From NCBI GenBank assembly GCA_033675265.1, contig JAUJYZ010000896.1:69501-133500 (forward strand): a stretch of 64,000 bases of DNA. The letters are read 5' to 3'. Under the pieces are notes generated by a model. The model was not told where the DNA came from and made no database searches. It saw nothing but the letters and a program-made list of their open reading frames with translations. Both the position numbers and the translations under genes were made by a program. The stretch comes from Actinostola sp. cb2023 (Eukaryota > Cnidaria > Anthozoa > Actiniaria > Actinostolidae). Positions within the stretch are counted from its first letter, which is position 1. Every line of letters starts with the position of its first letter. Positions 22,092-31,300 of the stretch are shown here, in pieces.

Positions 22092-22325
22092 GCATTCTAA
22101 TCCGCCCAGCTTTCGTAAAGGTTTAACAAAGACCTAATAAAATATAAGCATTCTGTGATTTATAATCCGCCCAGCTTTCGTAAAGGTTTAACAAAGACCT
22201 AATAAAATATAAGCATTCCGGAATTTATAATCCGCCCAGCTTTCGTAAAGGTTTAACAAAGACTTAACAAAAATATAAGCATTCCGGAATTTATAATCCG
22301 CCCAGCTTTCGTAAAGTCGCTGTAG
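22070..22325 (-). repeat. Right repeat array, inverted relative to 21256-21665
   Basis: Four units of about 65 bp with AATCCGCCCAGCTTTCGTAAAG and TTTAACAAAGACCTAATAAA (written in parts), the reverse complement of the left array. The array encodes the last residues of the zinc-finger protein and, on the minus strand, the last about eight residues of the VLTF3-like protein (TLRKLGGL). Confidence 0.9.
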
Positions 22326-23220
22326 TCGATCTCCATTCCAGCCCTGTCTTCTCACATATCAGCCGCCACTCGTCGTCATTCTTTTCTACTGTGTCGGAGC
22401 CTTGCAGATGAATAAAGCGCAAAATACTACGGTCTTCGTCTTTGGCTATTAAGAGGTCTAATATCTTAAAAATGTAATAAGGATAATATCTTCTATTTTT
22501 TTTATGCAGGTCCTTGATATGATTTCTAGCTTCTAAAACTTGTATAAAAAGATGTTCTCCTTTAACAAGCACATCAGCAGATACTTTGGGTATAGGATTG
22601 CCCGTGACTGTGCTCCAAATTGCAGAAGCGTGTTTGTTCAAATCGGCACGGCCCATATCTTTTAGAGCTGTTCTGACATCTTGAATTGTAGTGCCCACTA
22701 ATTGTTTCTTACAGTTATTTATTACACCGTCCTGAAGGATCAACATCTGCTGCCCTAGAATAAGATTTATCCAATGACGATAATGTTTGCTGGGATTAAA
22801 AATGCCAGGCTTCACCGACTGCCCTTCTTGACTGTAAAATTGAGCGTCGTTCACAGAGACCGGCATAGAAACTTCTCTTCCACATGCTGAACACCTCATT
22901 TGCAATTCTTCTCTATCCAGGACCATCCTAGTGCCGCAAATACATATTTCATATTCGCTGCTTTTTTCCACTGCATAAGGAAGAGCGCTTAACATTTTCC
23001 TCAGCTGAACCACTTCTAACTCTTCCGCAGGCAGTGTATTAATAATCATGTTTGTTCTGTCTTCATAGTTGCCCCACACGGTAAAAAAGTAATTCTCTGA
23101 CACATCTCCTCCTAGCCGTTCTAAATAAAACTCAGATATTATTTCATCCGCCGATGCCATCGTATTATATTTTTTCGCTATTCGTTGAAGTGTTCTAAGA
23201 TAAGCGGCCACAGACTCCAT
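22291..23220 (-). CDS. VLTF3-like viral late transcription factor
   Basis: 309 aa. A zinc ribbon (C93-x-C95 ... C110-x2-C113) is followed by the pattern of the poxvirus/NCLDV VLTF3 family: an aromatic YRHW block, a helical middle (DVRTALKDMGRADLNKH, then ITGNP-like VTGNPIPKVSAD), a conserved YYPYYIFKILDLL segment near 245-257, and a C-terminal DxEWRLICEKTGLEW. VLTF3 proteins activate late viral genes with the viral RNA polymerase. This element has no visible polymerase subunits, so it may recruit the host enzyme or a helper's. The start has AATAT against the ATG. The C-terminus runs into the repeat array. Confidence 0.7.
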   Translation of the reverse strand: MESVAAYLRTLQRIAKKYNTMASADEIISEFYLERLGGDVSENYFFTVWGNYEDRTNMIINTLPAEELEVVQLRKMLSALPYAVEKSSEYEICICGTRMVLDREELQMRCSACGREVSMPVSVNDAQFYSQEGQSVKPGIFNPSKHYRHWINLILGQQMLILQDGVINNCKKQLVGTTIQDVRTALKDMGRADLNKHASAIWSTVTGNPIPKVSADVLVKGEHLFIQVLEARNHIKDLHKKNRRYYPYYIFKILDLLIAKDEDRSILRFIHLQGSDTVEKNDDEWRLICEKTGLEWRSTTATLRKLGGL

Positions 23221-23248
23221 ATATTGAGACTATGCATGGCTCTAATAT

Positions 23249-23932
23249 ATGATCCTGGTCGCCAACCCCACCTATTTTAAATCAATCGTATCTTTTTTGA
23301 GAACCTTTAGAGCCTGTCAAGTCATACTTAGCTTCGATTCTGACATTCTAGAGATTTATGCCAAGGATATTGAATCTGTCCACTTTCTTAAAGCAAAAGT
23401 AAAAATAAAACAAGATCGCCCTATGGTCTGCAGCTCCATAAAAGTGAGATTGGAAGATCTTCAAGAAGTATTCAACACTATGGATAGAGACGTGACAGAA
23501 TTGAAAATGGATCTTAATCCTCTGGAGATGTTGGAAGCGGTGATTGCTTCGCCTATGAGAACAATACAAGTCAGTATTCTTTACCAACGTGTACCGCCGC
23601 CGGCCCTGTGGGAAAAAAAAGACTTTCCTTTATCCTGGTCCATGGCACAGAAGGCTTTCAAGAAAAGCTTCTCCAATCAAGGGCAGATTGAAAGATACAT
23701 TCGCATCACCGCTGCTGCAGGCCAAATACAATTAGAGACGAATAAAGCCCATCATGTCGTCTGCAGGGAAACTTTATACACCGAGGCAAAGGCGGCCGAA
23801 TCCACGGTTCTTATAAGTTTAGATCTCATTAAAAGGAATCTTACGTTGCCTTGTAAGAAACTGACTATAAGCTGTTCAAAAGAGGTCCTGCAGCTTTCGT
23901 CCTCTGCCATAACGATTAGAACAGTGCTGTGA
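23249..23932 (+). CDS. Possible PCNA-like sliding clamp
   Basis: 227 aa, divergent from the VLTF3-like gene with 28 bp between starts, and TAATAT touching the ATG. The N-terminus (FKSIVSFLRTF, VILSFDSDILEIYAKD) follows the helix-strand order of a PCNA half-domain. The spacing of alternating strands through VSILYQ and LQLSSSAITI is compatible with two such domains. Length is slightly below PCNA (about 260). Similarity is weak and protein-primed polymerases normally need no clamp, so this is a fold-level hypothesis. Its stop overlaps the convergent BRO-type gene by 17 bp. Confidence 0.4.
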   Translation: MILVANPTYFKSIVSFLRTFRACQVILSFDSDILEIYAKDIESVHFLKAKVKIKQDRPMVCSSIKVRLEDLQEVFNTMDRDVTELKMDLNPLEMLEAVIASPMRTIQVSILYQRVPPPALWEKKDFPLSWSMAQKAFKKSFSNQGQIERYIRITAAAGQIQLETNKAHHVVCRETLYTEAKAAESTVLISLDLIKRNLTLPCKKLTISCSKEVLQLSSSAITIRTVL

Positions 23933-24734
23933 CCCGACCCGCCGTCGTGCAGATTTTATGAAAATACAGCTCGTGATTTCTTAAGGTTCTTCTTGATTTA
24001 AATTTCCTACGACAGTAGACACACAATACTCTAATATCTTCACAATACGTGTTTAGCTCTTTTATAATAAGATCGTAATCGTTGGAGACAACACATTTGA
24101 ATCCATTGTCTTCATACCGCTCCAATAGATTCTCCTGATGGGTCGACAGACTTCCTTTTCCCGTGGGTGTTTTAAATTCAATGCAAAGTCCCCAATATTT
24201 TTTATGATAATTATTAATGACCAAATCGGGCTGCCCCTTCGTATAACCTTTTCTATAAGAGTTAATTCTTTTAGAACTGGAGTCTTGATTTTCACCCAAG
24301 CCAGCCACGATCAGTAAATAGGGATGGAAGCGTCTGATATAGCCAACTACTTTAGTGTGGAGATCGTATTCGTTTTGTATCTTAAACATCTTCATATTAT
24401 TATTGGAGCTATAATAGCCGCGTTTTCTTATAGACGGCAACACCTCTTGTGTAACCCATCTTTTGAACTGCTTTGCGACCGGCATCTTAGAGCTGAAGAT
24501 CAAAGAGTATAACCCAGGTTCATTTATAAAAATGAGGCGTCTGACCTGACATCCCAAATTGGGATGGCAGCTTTTTTTATCTTCTTCGTCCACATGCACT
24601 TGAATTGCTTTAGCCGTATTTACATATTCTAACGCCTTCGCAACATCCATACCTTTAAACCATACATTCTCCCCATCAGTAAATGTTTCAATAGATAAAT
24701 TCAATTCTAAGTTTTCATAGAGTTGCAGTTCCAT
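23916..24734 (-). CDS. BRO-N / VRR-NUC-like nuclease / zinc-finger fusion
   Basis: 272 aa in three parts. Residues about 1-108 are a BRO-N domain (VWFKGMDVAKALEY, FINEPGLYSLIF, FKRWVTQEVLPSIRKRG), found in many DNA viruses and phages and thought to bind DNA. Residues about 160-230 resemble a VRR-NUC PD-(D/E)xK nuclease: GQPD at 167-170, EFK at 186-188, Q200. Residues 238-262 form a C2H2/C2HC finger (CVYCRRKF, LRNHELYFHKIC). The fusion could be a structure-specific nuclease for replication or recombination intermediates. It overlaps the end of the upstream gene by 20 bp, and its ATG has only a displaced ATATAG 5 bp away. Confidence 0.75.
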   Translation of the reverse strand: MELQLYENLELNLSIETFTDGENVWFKGMDVAKALEYVNTAKAIQVHVDEEDKKSCHPNLGCQVRRLIFINEPGLYSLIFSSKMPVAKQFKRWVTQEVLPSIRKRGYYSSNNNMKMFKIQNEYDLHTKVVGYIRRFHPYLLIVAGLGENQDSSSKRINSYRKGYTKGQPDLVINNYHKKYWGLCIEFKTPTGKGSLSTHQENLLERYEDNGFKCVVSNDYDLIIKELNTYCEDIRVLCVYCRRKFKSRRTLRNHELYFHKICTTAGRVTALF

Positions 24735-25257
24735 GTTCTATATCTGGGGTATCGATGTCCTCAATACCTGATACTGCTGCTGGGGCAAAATTAACATGTT
24801 TGGCCACTTGAACCAGACAGCTCGACAAGGCCACCATTCTGCCGCCTTTTAACAGAAGGTATCCGGCGATATTATTCAACTCTTGAGTCAACACCTCATT
24901 GGCCTTCAAATCCTCACACAATTCTTTAGTATTATCAATAGGGATGGCATAAGAAGCCAATCCTACGGCAAGCTCTAGGGTCGAACTCACTAAACCCTGT
25001 GTGATCTTATTCCCTAGAACCGTCTGATATCTGTTAAAATACTTATCCACCTCCTTGGTAGGCAACTTCTTCACATCGCCTAAAGACATTTTAATTCCAG
25101 TATACTGGTCAATCGTACCAAGTACGGACAAGATACATAATTGTTCACGTTTTTCTTCTACTTCCACAGAATCTATAACTTTCTTCTTCCCAGCCTTCTT
25201 CTTTACCACTTCCTCGGGTACCGTTTCCTCGGCATATTGGTCAAGAATGGATGTCAT
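24715..25257 (-). CDS. Conserved Polinton protein of unknown function
   Basis: 180 aa. A lysine-rich N-terminus (VVKKKAGKKKVIDS) precedes a helical body containing MSLGDVKKLPTKEVDKYFNR and NNIAGYLLLKGGRMVALSS. No catalytic motif is seen. It lies between the packaging ATPase and the BRO fusion. TAATAT abuts the ATG. A virion or DNA-binding role is possible, and I cannot name the family. Confidence 0.6.
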   Translation of the reverse strand: MTSILDQYAEETVPEEVVKKKAGKKKVIDSVEVEEKREQLCILSVLGTIDQYTGIKMSLGDVKKLPTKEVDKYFNRYQTVLGNKITQGLVSSTLELAVGLASYAIPIDNTKELCEDLKANEVLTQELNNIAGYLLLKGGRMVALSSCLVQVAKHVNFAPAAVSGIEDIDTPDIEHGTATL

Positions 25258-25297
25258 ATATTAGAGGGAATTTCTAAATAATGATTATAAGGATGCC

Positions 25298-25882
25298 TTA
25301 AAGAAAAACACATTCTCGAATATTTTTTTCAGATTTTAATGTTTTAATAAAAGACTTCCGTTCTTCAAGAGGTATATTTCCACCATATTCCTCAAACAGA
25401 GTTTTTTCACACAGAAGATTAGGATTATAAAATGAAATAATACACCCAACATTTTCCCGAAAGGGTTTGGCTATAGAGGACAATTGTTGTGTTAATACCC
25501 ATAAGGACAACAATTCATGTCTCCCACTGAAGGCTAACTTAATAAACTTGTTCGATCTTTGTTTGAGATCCTTTGAAAATGCGCAATCGTCTAATATGAT
25601 TAATGTGTTTGTACCAGAGAATACTATTTGACAGCATGAAAGCAAATCGTTGATCTCATCCACATTGTCTGATTCTGGGGACAGAACAATAAACCTTGGA
25701 TCCTTATTGGCAAACCCTCTATACGTTTTATTTTTCGAATAGGTGGGACAAATCAAAACCACATATTCAAAAACATTTCTATAGGGCCCTCTTAGAGTCT
25801 CCACTAAATATTTTGTTTTGCCACAATTCGTCGGCCCTACTATTATACAGTGAAAGGGCACCTGATCTTTCAATTCTTCCAT
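25298..25882 (-). CDS. A32/FtsK-like DNA-packaging ATPase
   Basis: 194 aa. Walker A GPTNCGKT at 16-23, Walker B LIILDD at about 94-99 followed by C-A-F, and a sensor-like WVLTQQLSS further on. This is the short packaging ATPase of Polintons and adintoviruses, homologous to poxvirus A32 and FtsK/HerA enzymes, which drives genome translocation into capsids. It is directly upstream of nothing but 40 bp of spacer and directly downstream of the capsid gene, separated by 3 bp. TAATAT precedes the ATG. The frame is intact. Confidence 0.9.
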   Translation of the reverse strand: MEELKDQVPFHCIIVGPTNCGKTKYLVETLRGPYRNVFEYVVLICPTYSKNKTYRGFANKDPRFIVLSPESDNVDEINDLLSCCQIVFSGTNTLIILDDCAFSKDLKQRSNKFIKLAFSGRHELLSLWVLTQQLSSIAKPFRENVGCIISFYNPNLLCEKTLFEEYGGNIPLEERKSFIKTLKSEKNIRECVFL

Positions 25883-25885
25883 ATA

Positions 25886-27130
25886 TTAATACAGAATCGC
25901 TTTCAAACTGCCGCCTTGAATTTCCATCAGAGCGTCGGCAATGACAAACATATAGCATGTTAAAGTTCCTGACCCGCCAACTTTCCTCTTCATCTCTAGT
26001 TTAACGCCATCTTTTGTGCTATTCAACAATAGGCCGTTTCCATGAATTTTATTATCGGCAAAGGTTCTCAAATCAATCCATAGGGCGAATTTATCTGAAT
26101 AAAAGTCTTTAGGCGTGATATTATCAGTCTCACCCAATCTTGATCGAATCGAGTTCCAAAAATCTGTAGGTTGCATGCCTTTACTGAACAGTTTATTCGG
26201 CATTCCGTCCACGTTGATATTGACTTGTGTTATATGAGGCGATACAAACTTTTCACTATCTCTAACACCTACAGCATACGCCTCAGTAAATAGCATTAAA
26301 ATACCACTCATCGACCGCCGGGGGATATTAACATGTTCGTTAATCACACTGTCGGTGGCTTTATTAATCGTGAATGTCTTATGGAGAAGAATGTTCTCAT
26401 AATAAAAACCTTTACCTATTTGATAGGCTGATAAAGCTTCGCGTGCAAGATAATCGCTGGCAATACACTCATATTCAAGCTCAATATTTGAAAGACTGTA
26501 AGTGTATGCTTTAGTTGTATCCGAGGTTATGGTAACTTCTTTGCTTTGTGGAAGTGTAATCTCAAACGTTAGATTCTGAGAGAGTGCTTTTGCATAGAAA
26601 CTGCCATGAGCGTCTAAAATAGAATGATTGATTGGCATTCGGTATCTGTCCCCATAAACAGCGGCCAGAGCTACCTCGTTTGCATCTGTAGACACTTTAT
26701 CGCCTGCAGCGGTTCGTAGTTTTCGCATATTAGTGGATGAAATGCCCTCACGCAACCTATTCTCCCGTTCTCTTTTCGACAAATAGAGATCTTTATAGGT
26801 TTCAAACAGATCGATACGATGCGTGTCTTGAAGAGTCTCCCCACCATACAAAACTCTCATATGAGATTTTAGAGCTCTACTTAAATTATTGACGACTGTG
26901 TTATTTACATTACCGGTGGCAGCAAGATTTAGTTTGAAAGTCAATGCGATTGAACCTGGGACATACACCACATTTTCTGATAACTTTGGAATATGGATGT
27001 ACAACGTCTCCCCTGGATTCGCTGTGCTCGGGGTAAAAGTCACACGATGAACCGTTTTTTCAGCTTTCAAACCATAAGGCTGTTTGTATTCTCGATTTAC
27101 GTCTAATATTTCCGGAATAGATTGTGTCAT
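25886..27130 (-). CDS. Major capsid protein (double jelly-roll hexon)
   Basis: 414 aa from the ATG at 27130. I chose this start because TATAT abuts it and MTQSIPEILDVNREY begins the conserved N-terminus. A longer open frame extends upstream but lacks a signal. The C-terminal part (FYSDKFALWIDLRT, NKIHGNGLLL, CYMFVIADALMEI) is typical of the Polinton/adintovirus hexon family, whose two jelly-rolls form trimeric capsomers. Full length and unbroken. It diverges from the integrase gene across only 5 bp. Confidence 0.9.
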   Translation of the reverse strand: MTQSIPEILDVNREYKQPYGLKAEKTVHRVTFTPSTANPGETLYIHIPKLSENVVYVPGSIALTFKLNLAATGNVNNTVVNNLSRALKSHMRVLYGGETLQDTHRIDLFETYKDLYLSKRERENRLREGISSTNMRKLRTAAGDKVSTDANEVALAAVYGDRYRMPINHSILDAHGSFYAKALSQNLTFEITLPQSKEVTITSDTTKAYTYSLSNIELEYECIASDYLAREALSAYQIGKGFYYENILLHKTFTINKATDSVINEHVNIPRRSMSGILMLFTEAYAVGVRDSEKFVSPHITQVNINVDGMPNKLFSKGMQPTDFWNSIRSRLGETDNITPKDFYSDKFALWIDLRTFADNKIHGNGLLLNSTKDGVKLEMKRKVGGSGTLTCYMFVIADALMEIQGGSLKAILY

Positions 27131-27135
27131 ATATA
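27131..27135. promoter_or_regulatory. 5 bp ATATA between divergent start codons
   Basis: The plus strand reads CAT-ATATA-ATG: the reverse complement of the capsid ATG, five bases, then the integrase ATG. Both genes therefore have TATAT against their start codons from one shared palindromic core, so transcripts of at least one must start within a few bases of the ATG or inside the opposite gene. Confidence 0.7.
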
Positions 27136-28104
27136 ATGGACAAGAAACTTTCAAAAATATACTATTCAGCCGTTGGATATTGGAAAGGTTATGACGCAAT
27201 CCATCAATTAGCAGACGCTGCGACAGTTGATAAAAATAGTGTAAAGAATTGGTTAGAAAAACAAGCGCTGTGGCAGATCTATTTACCACCTCCGAAATAC
27301 ATTCCTAGACCGCATTGGGATATTTCAAAGCCAAATGAAATACATCAAGCAGATCTTTTATTTTTACCACACGATACTGTTAAAAGAAAGACTTACAAAT
27401 ATGCTCTAGTAGTCGTGGATATAGCCAGCAGATATGTTGACGCCGAACCTTTGACGTCTAAGTACTCCACAGAAGTATCTAAAGCTTTTAATAAAATATA
27501 TTCTAGAAAATTACAATGGCCTGAAACAATAATGGTAGATCCTGGCACTGAATTTAAGGGAGAAGTGACATCGATTATGAAAAAAATACAAAGATCAGAA
27601 GCTGGAAATCATAGAGCGCAATCCTTAGTGGAGCGCGCTAATCGAACTATTTCTGAAAAGTTATTCAGCCATCAGTATGCCCAAGAAATGGTAAAAGAGG
27701 GTAGATCCCGTGAATGGGTGGAAAGATTGCCTGATGTCATAAAATCTATTAACAGCGGCGTAAATAGAATTACTGGAGGCGCCCCTAGCGAATCCATAAA
27801 GCTAAAAAAAGTGGATCAACCGAAAGAGGTCCATTATAAAAGACCTGTTGGATTAAAAGAGAAAAGATTGCCGGCCGGTGTGAAAGTTAGATATTTATAC
27901 GCTCCTGGCGAATTGGAGGGCGGTGAAAAAAGACGTGCTACTGATCCGATATGGTCTATGGAAATGCACGACATAACTCGAATACAGGTATCGCCCGATC
28001 AGCCTGTATTATATTTCCTTTCAGCTCCAAAACGTTCTTTTGTTCGAGAGGAATTACAAGTCGTTCCTGAAGACACTCAGCCACCGCCAGACAGTGTTTT
28101 ATAA
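27136..28104 (+). CDS. Retroviral-type (rve) DDE integrase
   Basis: 322 aa. An N-terminal helical region (SAVGYWKGYDAIHQL) precedes the catalytic core with D73 (HQADLLFL), D135 (MVDPGTEF) and E166 (LVERANRT). The C-terminal part (RATDPIWSMEMHDITR) resembles the chromodomain/SH3-like end of Polinton integrases. It would join the element's ends to host DNA. There are only 30 residues between D135 and E166, about 4-5 fewer than usual, which may impair catalysis. The start at 27136 was preferred over an in-frame GTG at 27124. Confidence 0.9.
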   Translation: MDKKLSKIYYSAVGYWKGYDAIHQLADAATVDKNSVKNWLEKQALWQIYLPPPKYIPRPHWDISKPNEIHQADLLFLPHDTVKRKTYKYALVVVDIASRYVDAEPLTSKYSTEVSKAFNKIYSRKLQWPETIMVDPGTEFKGEVTSIMKKIQRSEAGNHRAQSLVERANRTISEKLFSHQYAQEMVKEGRSREWVERLPDVIKSINSGVNRITGGAPSESIKLKKVDQPKEVHYKRPVGLKEKRLPAGVKVRYLYAPGELEGGEKRRATDPIWSMEMHDITRIQVSPDQPVLYFLSAPKRSFVREELQVVPEDTQPPPDSVL

Positions 28105-28284
28105 CTAGCGCCTGTAATACCGTCTCGCCGAATAAGCCTTTGTGCGATGAAACTGGACGTCTCTGCTGTTGAATACCTTTTTACAACTGGAACAGATTCT
28201 GTACGTGTGCCCACTCACGATGCAATAGAACAATCTTTGCGGTTTAAAATATCTCTGACAGTACTCACAACACACGTTCTCCAT
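28105..28284 (-). CDS. 59-aa zinc-finger protein
   Basis: A short frame starting at 28284 with ACTAT against the ATG and stopping at 28105, directly abutting the integrase stop at 28104. Two C-x2-C pairs (CEYCQRYF and CSSCKKVF) are each followed by a loose His (about H26 and H46), giving degenerate finger-like units related to the element's other small zinc fingers. It is divided from polB by about 20 bp. Probably nucleic-acid binding; function unknown. Confidence 0.6.
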   Translation of the reverse strand: MENVCCEYCQRYFKPQRLFYCIVSGHTYRICSSCKKVFNSRDVQFHRTKAYSARRYYRR

Positions 28285-28305
28285 ATAGTCTAGCTTATTG
28301 AACCC

Positions 28306-31300
28306 TCAGATAGAGTGGGTGTGAATTTGATCTGTGAGAACCTTCCTTTTGTCGTCTTCTCGGGACAAAGCTACTTTATTGACTGTTTCGGAAAAGAGCT
28401 GATGCTTGTAACTTCGAATCACGTTCATCTTTCGCATGACTTTGACTCCAGAGAACAGACACGTCTTATAATCGTCAAAGTCAAGATCCTTCTTAACCAC
28501 CACCTTCTTAATGCCCTTGCATTTCTTTTCCTCCTTGTCCTCTGTTTTGTAGGCGTACAGCTTGCTTCTCAACCCGACGAACTCGGTGATTTCGCCTTCG
28601 GCCGCCGTTTCGTCCTTCATCATTCCAATGACTTTCTTGTTGACCCATTGGCCAATCGGGTGCTCTTTGGGATAGGCGCTTGTATCAAATCTAGAAACAA
28701 TGTCGTCTTGGATGTCTTTGTAGAAATCGTCGCTCTCTACCTCATACATCAGCGAGTCCGTATCGGTAAACAGCAGCGCCGACGTGTTTCTGAATTTCTT
28801 CTTGAAGTAGTTGTAGTGGAAATCGTACATGAGGGCTTTCGACAGATCTAAAATAGCCATTCCCAAATAGACGGGCTTGTTGAACACCAATTCTGTTTTG
28901 ATCAGGTGAACCGCACAGAGATGCTCCGAAAAGATGGTTCGACGACAATAGTTCGGCTGCGAGATGAGCTTTGCGGCTTGTTTCTCCGTGGTGACCAGTT
29001 TGATGTCTTGCCTATTGCGAATGTTTTCCATGGTCTTGCCAAACACGCTGTTGTTCATCAGCTTGAAGAAATCCTTTTCAAAATCGTTCTTTGCTGCTGT
29101 TCTAAGTTCGGTGTTCAAGTTAATGTACTTTTTCAACCAGTCCGATTCGTGAAACGTAATGCCTCTGTGTATCTTGGCGATCTCCATTCCAAGACTCTCA
29201 TACAACTTCAAGGTTTGATGGTGCACAATATACTTTCTTCTATTTCGAGTCGTAGGCACTAACTTTTCAACTTTGTTCAACATCAAATGTTCTGGCGCTA
29301 AAGGATATTCGTCGTGCAACTCGCGCAGCGCCTCTGGATACTCCAAATCGACTTCTAAAATACACGGGTGTCGGTACCAATGACGCAGCTTCTCTGGACC
29401 CATCCATTTGAAACCGTCCGTCGGAAGGGGCTCTGACATGGCCCAGCCGTAGAGATTGTTGGCGTCAAGGTACTTAATAAAGATAGATTTCTCCCCCTTT
29501 CTGTACTCTTTCATGTACTTGTTGTTGGCCTTGGCGTACCTCTTGGTAATCATACTGACTCCGCCTCGAATTCCTTTTTCCACCATGAGAAGCATGTCCA
29601 CGTCCGTGAGAAGCTCAAGTTTGATCTGGGTCATCTTCAACATCGCGTCCCAAGACAGTCCTGGCGCGGTGTAATACCAGCACGGGTCCAACGTGTAGTG
29701 TTCCATACACACATCTCGAAAGGTTTCAAAGACGTCCATCAACAGAAGGACGTCAGAGAGAAGGTACAAATCGTGGTACTCCCGCATCGTGTTCATTTTG
29801 AAGACGCGCCAGACGTTCTGCGCGTGTCGGTAATCCGCGTCTGAAATGTCGGTGTTGTTCAGTTTAGAAAAGAACTCTTCTTTGGGCGGCAACGCCGTCT
29901 CGCCCAACTTGGACAAACGGTTCACATAATCGTAGGGGTACACCCCCTTTCTCAACAGCAAATCGAGTTTCTTCCCCGCGAAGAACTTGGACATGTTTCT
30001 GAACTGTTCTTTCTTCAAATTCCCCACCAGCCTGTCCAACCCGGACGACATGAACTTAAAACTGTCGATAAATCGAAGCTCGCGTTTGATGAGAAGGGTT
30101 TTGCCGTCCTTGATCCAACTGCCTACCACAATCTCCTTCTTGAAAGAGATGTACTTCTCTTCGTTGTTGGGGATGCAATCGATCTTGCCTTCGGAAAACC
30201 CCAAGCTTTTGACGAACAAATGTGCGTCGTATCCAGCCAAGTTATGAAACACCACGGGAATGTGTTTGGGAATTCTATAGTTTAAATTACAAACAGCGTG
30301 AGCCGCTCCACGGTACGTTCCTGTCAAATGGTCGTGATCGCGAACCTTGTCTTCGTTCAACGCTTTACAGCAAATGAAGCAATCTGTTGCATTCTCATAC
30401 TCCACCCTATTCGCTTCAGACATCAAAATATCTTTTGTTTTCAGACACGCCAGCTTTCTAATATCCTTTTCCAACCGTTCCACAAACAGCAGCCCCACGT
30501 CTTCGTCTTCCTCCGTGGCCGTGTAGCGAACCAGCTTGGGTTCGAACAAGTCGTCGTGCGCTTTAATCCCATAGCAGAACCCCGACGGCCGGTGTGTCTG
30601 GTACTTTTCTGTATAGCTTTCACCTTCAACGCGCTCGCCGCTGTGAGGAAGGGGTTCTGTAAAGCACTCGAAATCCGCATAAACAACAAAGGGCACTCTC
30701 ATGCTGCGATTGTAGTTCTTGAACGCGACCGTAGACCCTTTCTTCGGCATCGTGATCTTAATCGAGTTGTGCGCCCCGCAGTATTCTGAGTGCTTGTCCA
30801 ACGAAATCTCTGTTTTTAAACGAATTGAGACATCTTTCACAAAAATACCTCTTTCCATCATGTTTTGTAATTTGCGCAGACAACAATCGACTCATGTTCT
30901 TGATCCAACAATAATGATGGGTTTTATCCTTTGAAATCAACAGCAGATTAATGACCTGTTCTCTATCTTCATTATCACTAATCCTCAACGGATAGACACT
31001 TTCTTTCCACCCGTAAACATTAACAGCATACTTAGAATTGTTCTTTTCAAAGATTGAAATCTTATCCAACGGCACTGGAAACTCAAGGCCGCTCCAATCT
31101 AACTTTTTTGCATTCTCTTTCAGAACTGTTGATATTCTTTCTCTATCTCTAACCGGCGTGAAAATAGACACTGTAACCGCCCATTTAAAACACTGGTTAT
31201 CTTTGTTTTCTATGTTAATTATAGCATTTTTCTTCTTTAACTTCAGGGGTAAGTCAATATACGATTTGCCTCTCAAAGGTATATATTTATCGAGACTAAT

